Shown one piece after another: positions 1-9,720 of a DNA stretch of 64,000 bases. How positions within the stretch are numbered: the first letter of the stretch is position 1; each line of letters begins with the position of its first letter. The position numbers were made by a program, and so were the translations under genes. This DNA is from Myxococcus xanthus (GTDB taxonomy: Bacteria; Myxococcota; Myxococcia; Myxococcales; Myxococcaceae). The notes under the pieces are model-generated. The model was not told where the DNA came from. It did not search any database and saw nothing but the letters and a program-made list of their open reading frames with translations. The stretch lies in assembly GCF_006402735.1 (NCBI RefSeq), contig NZ_CP017174.1:2979001-3043000 (forward strand), given 5' to 3'.

Positions 1-734
1 AGCACCATGTCGAAGCCCTCTAGTATCTTCAGCACGTTGTGTGAGGTGAGGCGCTCCTCGAAGCCCACCACCTCCACGTCCGGATTGAGGGCCTCGATGG
101 CGGCCCGGGCACTGGCCACCTTGGGCTGGCCCTGGCGCTCGCGGGTGTGGATGACCTGCCGCTGGAGGTTGCTCAGGTCGACCACATCCGAGTCGACGAT
201 GCCCAGCGTGCCGACGCCCGCGGCCGCGAGGTACAGCGCCGCTGGCGAGCCCAGTCCGCCGGCCCCCAGCAGCAGGACGCGGGCTTGAAGCAGCTTCGCC
301 TGGCCCGCCTCACCTACCTCGGGGAGGCTCAGGTGGCGGCGGTACCGCTCCTTCTGCTCGGCGGTGAGGACGAAGGGTTTCTCCACCGGCAGGGCGGCGT
401 CACTCCACCGGTTGTAGCCGCCGGCCAGGGAGGCCACCCGCTCGTACCCCAGCTCCTTCAGCGTCTTGGCGGCCAGGGCGGAGCGGGTGCCCCCGGCGCA
501 GTAGACGACCAGCTCCTCGTCACGCTGGACCTGGCTTTCGATGCGTAACTCCAGGTAACCCCTGGGAATGTGGAGAGCGCCGGGCAGCCGGCCGCCGGCG
601 TATTCGTCCGCCTCCCGGACGTCCAGCAGCCGCACGGAGGCCCGGGCGTCCAGCAGCCGCTTCACGTCGTCCACGGAGACCTCTCGAATCTCCTGTTTCA
701 CTCCGGCCAGCAGCGTCTGGAAGGTCCGAGCCAT
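1..734 (-). CDS. Rhodanese-ThiF/MoeB sulfurtransferase-adenylyltransferase (C-terminus cut by window edge)
   Basis: The visible 244 residues contain two domains. Residues about 15-115 form a rhodanese domain with an intact active loop (YCAGGTRS, Cys79). From about residue 125 there is a ThiF/MoeB/E1-like adenylation domain with a nucleotide-binding GAGGLGSP at 157-164 and the following DLSNLQRQ signature. Proteins of this family adenylate the C-terminal glycine of a ubiquitin-like sulfur carrier (MoaD or ThiS), and the rhodanese part supplies persulfide sulfur. Domain order is unusual: MoeZ/MOCS3 proteins usually carry ThiF first and rhodanese last. The ATG at 734 is the only start in frame near the domain edge. 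It is divergent from the Fe-S carrier gene at 816 across a short shared promoter region. The true C-terminus lies left of the window. Whether it serves molybdopterin, thiamine or cysteine synthesis cannot be told. Confidence 0.88.
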   Translation of the reverse strand, partial: MARTFQTLLAGVKQEIREVSVDDVKRLLDARASVRLLDVREADEYAGGRLPGALHIPRGYLELRIESQVQRDEELVVYCAGGTRSALAAKTLKELGYERVASLAGGYNRWSDAALPVEKPFVLTAEQKERYRRHLSLPEVGEAGQAKLLQARVLLLGAGGLGSPAALYLAAAGVGTLGIVDSDVVDLSNLQRQVIHTRERQGQPKVASARAAIEALNPDVEVVGFEERLTSHNVLKILEGFDMV

Positions 735-815
735 GTCGGATGCATATAACCCAGGGGCTGGGCCCATGGATTTTCCGGGCCCGGGCGTTATAAGTCCTCC
801 AGAGGAGACATGGAT
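735..815. promoter_or_regulatory. Divergent promoter region between rhodanese-ThiF and Fe-S carrier genes
   Basis: This spacer of about 80 bp must carry both starts. On the + strand TATAAG (789-794) is a good -10 element about 20 bases before the start codons. On the - strand TTATAT (749 down to 744) sits nine bases before the ATG at 734. I see no convincing -35 hexamer for either. A GGAG at 804-807 serves the rightward gene. Confidence 0.4.
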
Positions 816-1205
816 ATGGACAGCACCCCCACGACTTCCGCCGCCCCCGCCGCCTCGCCGGCTTCCCAGGCCACTCCGGTGGCCGTGCGCCTGACGGACG
901 CCGCCATCCAGCAGGTGAAGAGCGTCATCAAGGCCCAAGGCTTCGAGGGCTACTTCTTCTCCATCCGCGTGGTGCCCGCTGGCTGCAGCGGCCTGGGCTA
1001 TGACTTGAACCTGGTCAAGGAGTCCAAGGCCGGTGACACCGTCTGGGAGCAGGACGGCGTGAAGATCGCCTCCGACGCGATGAGCAGCCAGTACCTCGGG
1101 GGCACGGAGATTGACTACGTCTCCGCCATCACCGGTTCGGGCTTCAAGTTCAACAACCCGAACGCGAAGTCCTCCTGCGGCTGCGGCACGTCGTTCACGA
1201 CCTGA
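816..1205 (+). CDS. A-type iron-sulfur carrier (HesB/IscA/ErpA family)
   Basis: A 129-residue protein with a Pro/Ala/Ser-rich leader of about 20 residues followed by one complete Fe-S biosynthesis (HesB) domain. The three family cysteines are present: Cys57 in PAGCSGLGY and Cys121/Cys123 in SSCGCGTSF. Such proteins bind a 2Fe-2S or 4Fe-4S cluster and pass it to apo-enzymes in the cytosol. Two ATGs are available (810 and 816). The ribosome site AGGAG at 803-807 is only 2 bases from the first but 8 from the second, so 816 is preferred. The gene stands alone here and is not next to iscS, iscU or suf genes, so IscA, ErpA and SufA cannot be distinguished. A neighbouring sulfur-transfer gene diverges from it. 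Confidence 0.9.
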   Translation: MDSTPTTSAAPAASPASQATPVAVRLTDAAIQQVKSVIKAQGFEGYFFSIRVVPAGCSGLGYDLNLVKESKAGDTVWEQDGVKIASDAMSSQYLGGTEIDYVSAITGSGFKFNNPNAKSSCGCGTSFTT

Positions 1206-1241
1206 GCCGCACCGCCGCGGTATCGCCCGTGACGCGGGCGG

Positions 1242-1278
1242 GAAGGCCGGGCCGGGGCGGATGCCTCGCCCGGCCTTC
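1242..1278. terminator. Perfect 11-bp hairpin between convergent genes
   Basis: GAAGGCCGGGC (1242-1252) pairs exactly with GCCCGGCCTTC (1268-1278) around a 15-base loop, in the 78-bp gap where the Fe-S carrier gene and the thioesterase gene converge. No T-run follows on either strand, so it is a probable bidirectional terminator or mRNA end stabiliser. Confidence 0.6.
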
Positions 1279-1283
1279 GTGCG

Positions 1284-1802
1284 TCAGGCACCCGCGATGG
1301 GCGTCATCACCTTCAACCAGGACTGGTTCTCCTTCTGCCGGGCCAGACGCAGCGTCCGGCGTGCCTGGGCCTCCTGGAAGGCCATGCGGTCCGCGTCCGT
1401 CTCCATCAGCAGGGGCGGCACCGGCACTCGCTGGCCGTCCTTGTCGATGGCCACGAAGGTCAGCAGCGCGCTGGTGGTGAGGTGACGCTCGCCGGTGAGC
1501 GGGTTCTCCGCGTGCACCGTGACGCCCACCTCCATGGAGGTTCGGAAGGCGGCCAGCACCCGGCCGTGCAGCAGCGCGACCCAGCCCACCTTGATGGGGG
1601 CGTGGAAGTGCAAATCATCCATGGAGGCCGTCACCACGACCTGCCGGCAGTGGCGCTGCGCGGCCACGGCCCCGCAGATGTCAATCCACTGCATCACCTT
1701 GCCACCGAAGGCAGCATCCAGGTTGTTGGCGTCCGGAGGCAGGATGAGCTGGGTCATCACCACCTCCGTGTCCTTCGGATTCTTCGCGCTCAGGTCGGTC
1801 AT
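1284..1802 (-). CDS. Hotdog-fold acyl-CoA thioesterase (YciA/BFIT type)
   Basis: A 172-residue single hotdog domain. The segment NNLDAAFGGKVMQWID (residues 26-41) matches the acyl-CoA hydrolase family, where the conserved Asn, the paired Gly and the terminal Asp shape the active site. A second conserved strand follows (VVTASMDDLHFHAPIKVG). The family hydrolyses short to long acyl-CoA in the cytosol. The C-terminal 35 residues are charged (EAQARRTLRLARQKE) and probably helical. Start at 1802 is supported by a purine-rich AAGGTGCGAG just upstream. It is followed on the same strand by the deoxynucleoside kinase only after going back past its own promoter, so it is likely transcribed alone. Chain-length preference cannot be read from the sequence. 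Confidence 0.88.
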   Translation of the reverse strand: MTDLSAKNPKDTEVVMTQLILPPDANNLDAAFGGKVMQWIDICGAVAAQRHCRQVVVTASMDDLHFHAPIKVGWVALLHGRVLAAFRTSMEVGVTVHAENPLTGERHLTTSALLTFVAIDKDGQRVPVPPLLMETDADRMAFQEAQARRTLRLARQKENQSWLKVMTPIAGA

Positions 1803-1927
1803 CTCGCACCTTGGGTTGTCGGACGGAGCCTGCGGCCGGGCCGCGCCGGTTCATCCGGTGGATATCCCAAGCTCTAACGCGATGGGCCAGACAATGTCCG
1901 CGCAGGTGACAGGCCCGGGCGCGGCGC

Positions 1928-2665
1928 TCAGGCCAGGAAGGTGGAGACGCGGTCGAGGAACTCCTCGCGTCCCCGGCCTCGCCGGATGTCCTGCTTCGAC
2001 ACGTCCATGGTGAGGCAGTCCACGCCGTACTTCTCCTGCAGCACCAGGGGGAAGCTGGCGTAGTAGCCGTTGAGGCCCCGAAGGAACTGGTGGCGGATGC
2101 CCTTCTCCTCCTCGCGTCCCCGGGTGCGGATGCGCTGGAGGAGCACCTCCACGCTGCCGACCTCGAAGCAGATGACCTTGTCGGGGCGGATGATGTGGCG
2201 CGACAGCCGCTGGAAGTACTCGTAGTACAGGTCCAGCTCCGCGTTCGTCAGGTGCCCCAGGCCGTGGAGGTACTTGGCGAAGATTTCAGGGTCCTCGTAC
2301 AGGGTGCGGTCCTGCACGCAGCTGCGGCGGTACGAATGGATGAGCTCGTGGTGTTCGACGCGCCGGATGAGGAACTCGAGCTGGAGCGTGAAGGACCACC
2401 GCGTCATGTCCGCGTAGTAGTCACGCAGGAATCGGTTGTCGATGACGGGCTCGTCGAACAGCTCGTAGCCGAAGGCCTGGCTGATCATCTTCGCCGCCGT
2501 CGTCTTGCCCGCGCCGATGTTGCCCGCCAGCGCCACGAAGCGCCGAGCCTTGGGCACCTTGACGCGCATCGTGTTGCGGGAACGCGGGGTGGCCGCGGGG
2601 GCCTCTTCCTGGGCGGGGGCGGCCTGGGCGGGCTTCGAGCGCGTGCGAGCGGTGGTGCGAGGCAT
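1928..2665 (-). CDS. Deoxynucleoside kinase (dNK/dGK-dAK family)
   Basis: A 245-residue P-loop kinase. The Walker A motif is GNIGAGKTT (48-56), followed by DEPVIDN, the DRTLYEDPEIF segment holding the family DR(S/T) motif, and an arginine-rich lid (RIRTRGREEEKG). These enzymes phosphorylate deoxyadenosine, deoxyguanosine or deoxycytidine with ATP in the salvage of DNA precursors. The first 40 residues are an Ala/Pro/Arg tail absent from most relatives. An internal ATG (Met33, base 2569) could be the true start and would leave a normal-length enzyme. It lies 11 bases downstream of the glycerophosphodiesterase gene on the same strand, so the two are probably co-transcribed. Confidence 0.88.
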   Translation of the reverse strand: MPRTTARTRSKPAQAAPAQEEAPAATPRSRNTMRVKVPKARRFVALAGNIGAGKTTAAKMISQAFGYELFDEPVIDNRFLRDYYADMTRWSFTLQLEFLIRRVEHHELIHSYRRSCVQDRTLYEDPEIFAKYLHGLGHLTNAELDLYYEYFQRLSRHIIRPDKVICFEVGSVEVLLQRIRTRGREEEKGIRHQFLRGLNGYYASFPLVLQEKYGVDCLTMDVSKQDIRRGRGREEFLDRVSTFLA

Positions 2666-2676
2666 GAATCCGGGGC

Positions 2677-3498
2677 TTATCCCGGCTTCGAGGGGGCGTC
2701 CATGATCTGCCTCAGGACGTCCGGCCGGTCGGTCATGATGCCGCCGACGCCTTCCGCCAGGAGCTGTTTCATCTCCTCCGGGTCATCCACCGTCCAGACG
2801 TTGACCCACTTACCCCGGGCCGCGCACTGCTGGAGGAAGTCCGTGTCCACCAGCCGGACCTCACCGAAGTAGAGCGGCATGTCGAGCACGGTGTAGCGAG
2901 GGTCCTCCGGCGGCGTGTCCCCGCCACGCAGGGCGATGACGAAGGCCGCGAGTGCATCGCGGGGATAGAAGTGGCAGGCGGAAGGGAGACGCTCCGCCAG
3001 CCGCTCGGCCACGGTGTCCAGCTCGCTGCCCATGCACACCCGCTCCAGGGCGCCTTCCTCCTGAAGCACCTGGGCGAAGGTGTCCTCGATGCCGGGGACA
3101 TCCGGCTTGAGCTCCACGTTGAGGCGCAGGTTGGGGAAGGCGCGCAGCAGTTCGCGGAAGCTGGGGATGCGCACGCCCTGGCCCCGGAACGGGAAGGTGC
3201 GGCCTTCATCGGGCGTGAAGTGGAAGCCCGCGTCCAGCCGCTGGAGTTCGGCCAGCGTGAGCGCGGCCAGAGGGCCCGTGCCGTCCGTGCAGCGCTCCAG
3301 CGTGGCGTCATGGGCAACGACGAGCTCCCCGTCCCGGGTGAGGTGGAGGTCGAGCTCCACCATGTCCGTGCGATAGCGCTCCACGGCCTGCCGGAAGGCC
3401 GCCAGCGTGTTCTCCGGCGCCACGGCCGCGCCTCCACGGTGGGCGATGTGCAGCGTGGGCCGCAGGCCGCGGAGGAAGGGGAGGGGAGAGGATGCCAT
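2677..3498 (-). CDS. Glycerophosphodiester phosphodiesterase
   Basis: A 273-residue GDPD-family TIM barrel. The catalytic and metal ligands are visible: HRGG at 20-23, ENT at 29-31, Glu48 and Asp50 in VELDLHLTRDG, and His63 in VAHD. The C-terminus carries the usual VNVWTVDD and GIMTDRPD blocks. It cleaves glycerophosphodiesters to glycerol-3-phosphate and an alcohol. There is no signal peptide, so it is predicted to be cytosolic. The open frame extends much further upstream without family similarity and runs into the lipoprotein gene. ATG 3498 gives the normal family length. Upstream of the deoxynucleoside kinase by 11 bases, likely in one operon. Confidence 0.9.
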   Translation of the reverse strand: MASSPLPFLRGLRPTLHIAHRGGAAVAPENTLAAFRQAVERYRTDMVELDLHLTRDGELVVAHDATLERCTDGTGPLAALTLAELQRLDAGFHFTPDEGRTFPFRGQGVRIPSFRELLRAFPNLRLNVELKPDVPGIEDTFAQVLQEEGALERVCMGSELDTVAERLAERLPSACHFYPRDALAAFVIALRGGDTPPEDPRYTVLDMPLYFGEVRLVDTDFLQQCAARGKWVNVWTVDDPEEMKQLLAEGVGGIMTDRPDVLRQIMDAPSKPG

Positions 3499-3532
3499 GC
3501 CGCCAGTGTAGCGACTGGCGGCGTGGGGCTGG

Positions 3533-5404
3533 CTAGCGGTTGAATCGGTAGACGAAGATTCGTACAGGGCCGCCACCAGGGCTGGCGTCCCATGCCACCC
3601 AGGGGGTGCCGTCTGTATCCAACTGGAGCGACACCGTGGCGGCGCCGTTGGATTTCGGAATCGCACTGGGTGCAGTGTTGAGCGGCAGCCAGTCATCGCC
3701 GGTCCACGTCCTGACGTGCACGTGTCTGGCGGTGCCCTCTTCTTCAATCCAGGCGATGACCGGGGTGCCCTCGCTGTCCAATGCGAGCGCGGGGCTGTCC
3801 GCGGGGGTGTTGCCGGGAGCTGCGCTGAGAGGGCCGCCCAGTGCCTTCCACTGGCGGTCTTCCCACTGACGCACGTAAATGTCCGTCGCCGTTGTGCCAG
3901 AGCCGCTGGGATTGGATTCCTTCCAGGCGAGGACTGGCACGTCCGCGGCCGATACCTTCAAGACGGGCTGAGACGCGAAGGTGCCACCGGAGTGGTGCCT
4001 GATGGCTCCGCCCAACGCGTTCCAGCCTACGGCCGTGCGTTGCTTGACGAAGATGCGCGCGTCCTGGGTCGGCGTACCTCCCTCTTGCATGACTTCAGCC
4101 CAGGCGACGACCGGGAGCCGCGAGCTGTTCAACGACAGGGTGGGGGTGGAGACGATTCCGCACTGTTCTGGAGCGCCGCGAGACGGGCTGTCGACTTGAA
4201 GCCAGTTTCCGTCGCTCTGTGTCTGGACGGCGAGATGGACATCACCCTGGCAGCCGAATCCCGAGTAGGCGCCAGTTCCGTGCGCGAGAAAGGGTGTCCC
4301 CGCGGTGTCGAACGCGAAGGAGGGGGCTTCGCGCTGCTCGGGCCAGTTCGTAGGCCACGCCGTGTCCCAGTCACTGGCGGTCAGTGCAAAACGTTCCCAT
4401 TCGGCGCCCGCCCAGCGATGGATGGCCGTTTCGGCCACGTCGACAAGTCCGAGTTCCTCGTCCTCTCGCTTGAAAAAGTGGGAGAAGGCAACGACCGGTT
4501 CGCCGTCGTTGCTGAAGTGGAAGTCGGCGGTGGTGCTGGCGGGCTTCAGGACGGAGCCCAGTCGCTCCCAGGTCTGCCCCGTCCAGCGACGTACCCCCAC
4601 GCCGTTGTCGACCCGGAATGCAACGATCGCGGCTTGCGGAGCGTGCTCCCTCAGCGCCAGCCGTGACAGGGTCGCAGCACCTTCTTCGATGACGAGCCCA
4701 TCGCGGGGACCGACAGGGAGCCACGCAGGGACACTCCAGGACCAACTCGCCGAAGGCGCTGCTACTGGGTTCCCCGCGAGGTCCCGGACACCGGTGAGCT
4801 TCACCTCCACATCTCGGGGCAGCGGAAGCTCGACGCCGGCTTGAATCTCCAGGGCCCGCTGGGATTCGGAGAGGCTCAGTGTCCTGGCGACGCTTTCGCC
4901 GTTGACGAGGAGTTCGACGCTCGAGGCGGCGAGACTGTCTGGATGGAGCGCTTCGGAGAACTCGACCCGGATGGGGTGGGATGCGCTGACGTCCTCTTCC
5001 CCGTCGGCCGGCGCTCTCAGGGCGATGGTAGGCGGTGTCGGGTCGATGGTGACGACGAGTGGCTCGCTCTGCCACGTCGCGTTCTGGAGCCTGACACGGG
5101 CGGTCAGTGAGTGTTGACCTTCCGAATGCGCCGAGGTGTCCCATGCGAATTCGGTCGGAGCCGTGACGTGCCCAAGGGGCGCGCCATCGAGCAGGAGTTC
5201 GACGTCGTCGGGCGACTCGCCGTTGGTTTCGATGTGGACGGTGACCGTGTCGCGAACGTGGGTCGCGCCCCCGGCGAGTTGGAGCCTGACATAGGGCGTC
5301 CCGCTGTCCGGGAGTTCAGGAGGCTCGACGACGTCGGGGACATTGATGCAGGCCGTCAGGACGCCGAAGCCAAGCAGGGCGGTGAGGCACGTTTTGGAGG
5401 TCAT
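3533..5404 (-). CDS. Large lipoprotein with Ig-like domains and W-rich repeat domain
   Basis: A 623-residue exported lipoprotein. Residues 1-19 are a signal peptide with lipobox LTAC (Cys19). Residues about 40-110 look like one Ig/cadherin-like sandwich, and about 112-205 like a Big_5/SbsA-type Ig domain (HPIRVEFSEALHPDSL, LTGVRDLAGNPVAAP). From about 215 to the end there are repeated blades of roughly 60 residues of the form GxTWERLGS...GxPVVAFxE, which suggests a beta-propeller. No catalytic motif was found. Function is unknown; surface binding or adhesion is a guess. ATG 5404 was chosen because it places the lipobox correctly; an ATG at 5428 would add eight residues. Divergent from the lipoprotein gene at 5796. 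Confidence 0.8.
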   Translation of the reverse strand: MTSKTCLTALLGFGVLTACINVPDVVEPPELPDSGTPYVRLQLAGGATHVRDTVTVHIETNGESPDDVELLLDGAPLGHVTAPTEFAWDTSAHSEGQHSLTARVRLQNATWQSEPLVVTIDPTPPTIALRAPADGEEDVSASHPIRVEFSEALHPDSLAASSVELLVNGESVARTLSLSESQRALEIQAGVELPLPRDVEVKLTGVRDLAGNPVAAPSASWSWSVPAWLPVGPRDGLVIEEGAATLSRLALREHAPQAAIVAFRVDNGVGVRRWTGQTWERLGSVLKPASTTADFHFSNDGEPVVAFSHFFKREDEELGLVDVAETAIHRWAGAEWERFALTASDWDTAWPTNWPEQREAPSFAFDTAGTPFLAHGTGAYSGFGCQGDVHLAVQTQSDGNWLQVDSPSRGAPEQCGIVSTPTLSLNSSRLPVVAWAEVMQEGGTPTQDARIFVKQRTAVGWNALGGAIRHHSGGTFASQPVLKVSAADVPVLAWKESNPSGSGTTATDIYVRQWEDRQWKALGGPLSAAPGNTPADSPALALDSEGTPVIAWIEEEGTARHVHVRTWTGDDWLPLNTAPSAIPKSNGAATVSLQLDTDGTPWVAWDASPGGGPVRIFVYRFNR

Positions 5405-5681
5405 GAAGTGAACGAGTGCAGGACGCATTCCATGGTGGCATGCCGCGTGCGGCGCAAGCCAGGCCACGGGACGAGGGGGGCGGTGTTCCCATCGCCGGAC
5501 GGGAATCCGGCTGAATGGACCCTCAGCTCGCGATGATCGCTGACGTGAGCGCCACGCGCTGGCCCGCGAACACGCACGGTGCGTCACGGCAGTCTGGATT
5601 TCACGACAGACAAGCGGTCGCAGGAATCGTTCACTCAACGCAACAGGGAGGGTCGCGATTTCACCAGACCGACACCTTCTA

Positions 5682-5697
5682 CAAGGAGGCTTCCTTG
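5682..5697. repeat. Inverted repeat overlapping a -35 element
   Basis: CAAGGA (5682-5687) and TCCTTG (5692-5697) form perfect arms around GGCT. The right arm overlaps the candidate -35 hexamer at 5695-5700. Its position fits a repressor operator for the lipoprotein promoter. The binding protein is unknown. Confidence 0.4.
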
Positions 5698-5724
5698 CCG
5701 CCCCCCTCGAGGCACCGGTATAAG
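5695..5724 (+). promoter_or_regulatory. Sigma-70-like promoter for the lipoprotein gene at 5796
   Basis: TTGCCG (5695-5700) and TATAAG (5719-5724) are separated by 18 bases. The -10 matches the vegetative consensus at five of six positions. The predicted transcript starts near 5731 and has a leader of about 65 bases. Confidence 0.5.
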
Positions 5725-5795
5725 GCGCCAACCCCCTGGCTGACAGGCGTCGGTTTTCACGAACCGCGGCGCCGGAACGAATGGAGATTCTCGAA

Positions 5796-6893
5796 ATGCA
5801 ACTGCGCAAGACGCTAGGCGCGGCGGCGCTGGTGACCGCGGCGACGATGGCATCCATGGCTGGCTGTTCTGGCCGTGACGACGATACGGATCCGCTGCCG
5901 GACGCTGGCTGCCTCGGCACCTGTAGCCCGGACTCCGGGACCGGCGACGCGGGCACGGGGGACGCGGGTACGGGTGACGCGGGCACGGGTGACGCGGGCA
6001 TTCAGACGGTGACCATCCGCGAGGCGCGCCTTCTGGGCGACCGTCCTCAGATCATCCTGGAGGGCGTCGTCGTCACGACGGTGGTCTACGTCTCTTCGAA
6101 GGACACGGGCGTTTCGGCGGACTTCTGGGTGGCTGATCCGAACAACGCTCAGGACGGCATCTTCGTCCAGAAGTACCGGACGGATCCGCCGACCACGTAC
6201 GTGCCTGCGAAGGGCGACATCGTGACCATCCAGGGCTACGTCCAGAACAACAGCCGCTTCCGGGACCGCGAGGGCTACCGCAAGGTCCTGAAGAATAACT
6301 TCGACTTCCGCGGCGCAAGCGAAGCCACCCCGATGGTCATCACCAAGACGGGCACGATGACACCGCCCAACGACATCGCGGTCAGCATCGACAACGGCTT
6401 CGGTAACGCGGATGGTGGCGTCGGCCGGCCCAACCTGGAGCACCTGGGCGCTCGTGTCCACATCCAGGGGCCGCTGACTCTGACTGACGCCAATCCCATG
6501 GCCATGAAGCGGCTCGCCACTCCCGATGGTGGCGAAGACACCATGCACTTCGGCTTCGAGGTCTCCGGCGGCGTGCTCGTGAACAACCTCACCACCTTCG
6601 GTACGACGACCGATGATGGCACGCCGCGCTGCGACTACCGCGTCATGGTGAACGACGGTGGCTCCGTGACCTTCCCGGATGGCATCCGCGGCGTGTGGGA
6701 CACCTTCACCCACGCGCCCTGCATGGACGGTGGCACCAGCACGTTCAGCTGCTTCAATGACGCGGGCGTGATCCCCGGCACGACGAACACGTGGACGACG
6801 GTGCTCTACCCCGAGGGGTGTGACGACCTGCAGGGTGTGGTCACGCAGCCCGAGACGCTTCGTCCGGCCGCCCCCGGCGCCCAGACGGAGTAA
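5796..6893 (+). CDS. Lipoprotein with GTGDA tandem repeat, unknown function
   Basis: A 365-residue exported lipoprotein. The signal peptide MQLRKTLGAAALVTAATM is followed by a lipobox MAGC. Next come an Asp-rich spacer, four GTGDA pentapeptides, and a beta-rich body from about residue 68 containing VTIREARLLGDRP, ILEGVVVTTVVYVSS, FWVADPNNAQDGIFVQ and KGDIVTIQGYVQ. The body resembles the OB-fold-like (YhcR/DUF5689-type) domains of exported nucleases and choice-of-anchor proteins, but I see no nuclease residues. ATG 5796 is preferred over 5781 because it gives the typical signal peptide and has GGAG nine bases upstream. A promoter lies at 5695-5724 and a strong terminator at 6933-6971, so it is a single-gene unit. 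Confidence 0.82.
   Translation: MQLRKTLGAAALVTAATMASMAGCSGRDDDTDPLPDAGCLGTCSPDSGTGDAGTGDAGTGDAGTGDAGIQTVTIREARLLGDRPQIILEGVVVTTVVYVSSKDTGVSADFWVADPNNAQDGIFVQKYRTDPPTTYVPAKGDIVTIQGYVQNNSRFRDREGYRKVLKNNFDFRGASEATPMVITKTGTMTPPNDIAVSIDNGFGNADGGVGRPNLEHLGARVHIQGPLTLTDANPMAMKRLATPDGGEDTMHFGFEVSGGVLVNNLTTFGTTTDDGTPRCDYRVMVNDGGSVTFPDGIRGVWDTFTHAPCMDGGTSTFSCFNDAGVIPGTTNTWTTVLYPEGCDDLQGVVTQPETLRPAAPGAQTE
5940..5999 (+). repeat. Four 15-bp tandem repeats encoding GTGDA
   Basis: Four units (5940-5954, 5955-5969, 5970-5984, 5985-5999) differ only at a few third-codon positions, with consensus ACGGGTGACGCGGGC. They form the flexible linker just after the lipidated cysteine. Because the unit is a multiple of three, copy-number change would alter linker length without breaking the frame. 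Confidence 0.9.
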
Positions 6894-6932
6894 GGGCCCG
6901 CGACGAGGGTGTGTCCCTCGTCGGTTGATTCG

Positions 6933-6971
6933 GCCGCCCCTCGCCCATCCGGGGAGGGGCGGCTTCTTTTT
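6933..6971 (+). terminator. Intrinsic terminator after the lipoprotein gene
   Basis: GCCGCCCCTC (6933-6942) pairs perfectly with GAGGGGCGGC (6954-6963) across an 11-base loop, followed at once by a T-rich tract (TTCTTTTT, 6964-6971). It lies 40 bases past the stop codon. Confidence 0.9.
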
Positions 6972-7098
6972 GGGCCCGGAAGGCGGGGTGGGTGTCCGGA
7001 ACCCACCGAAGCGGGTCCCTGGCTCCCAGGAGCCGGTGATTGTGGGTAAGCTCCGGAAAAGTCCAGTCCATTCACCTTCTGACAGACGGCCTTTCTTC

Positions 7099-9561
<2,463 letters not shown>

Positions 9562-9680
9562 TGACATCGGGCGTTTGAGGGGTATGCGGCATCCTGCCCC
9601 AGCGGCGGACAAGTGGGCCCTGGTGGGCTTGAGTGGCCTTAAGTCGTTGGAATTCCAGGGCTTTCACCTTCCCGAGCGCG

Positions 9681-9709
9681 TTTACACATGTCAGACGGGT
9701 CCGTAGAAT
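9681..9709 (+). promoter_or_regulatory. Near-consensus promoter giving a near-leaderless mRNA
   Basis: TTTACA (9681-9686) and TAGAAT (9704-9709) are exactly 17 bases apart, each matching the vegetative consensus at five of six positions. The ATG at 9721 is 11 bases past the -10, so the leader would be about four bases. An alternative ATG at 9688 lies inside this promoter and is therefore rejected. Confidence 0.65.
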
Positions 9710-9720
9710 CCGGAACCCTT

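Larger units (their letters stand above)
5405..5795. other. 391-bp intergenic region between divergent lipoprotein genes
   Basis: No gene is supported here. The right half holds a good + strand promoter (5695-5724) and an overlapping inverted repeat, listed separately. A 100-codon frame at 5515-5817 runs through the promoter, has no recognisable domain, and is not believed. The left half (5405-5680) shows nothing I can identify. Confidence 0.5.

Noticed and set aside
5515..5817. 100-codon rightward frame in the divergent intergenic region
   Set aside because: It contains the TTGCCG/TATAAG promoter and has no ribosome site or recognisable similarity.
5940..5999. Possible CRISPR-like repeat array
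   Set aside because: Units are 15 bp, directly adjacent without spacers, and in frame within a coding region.
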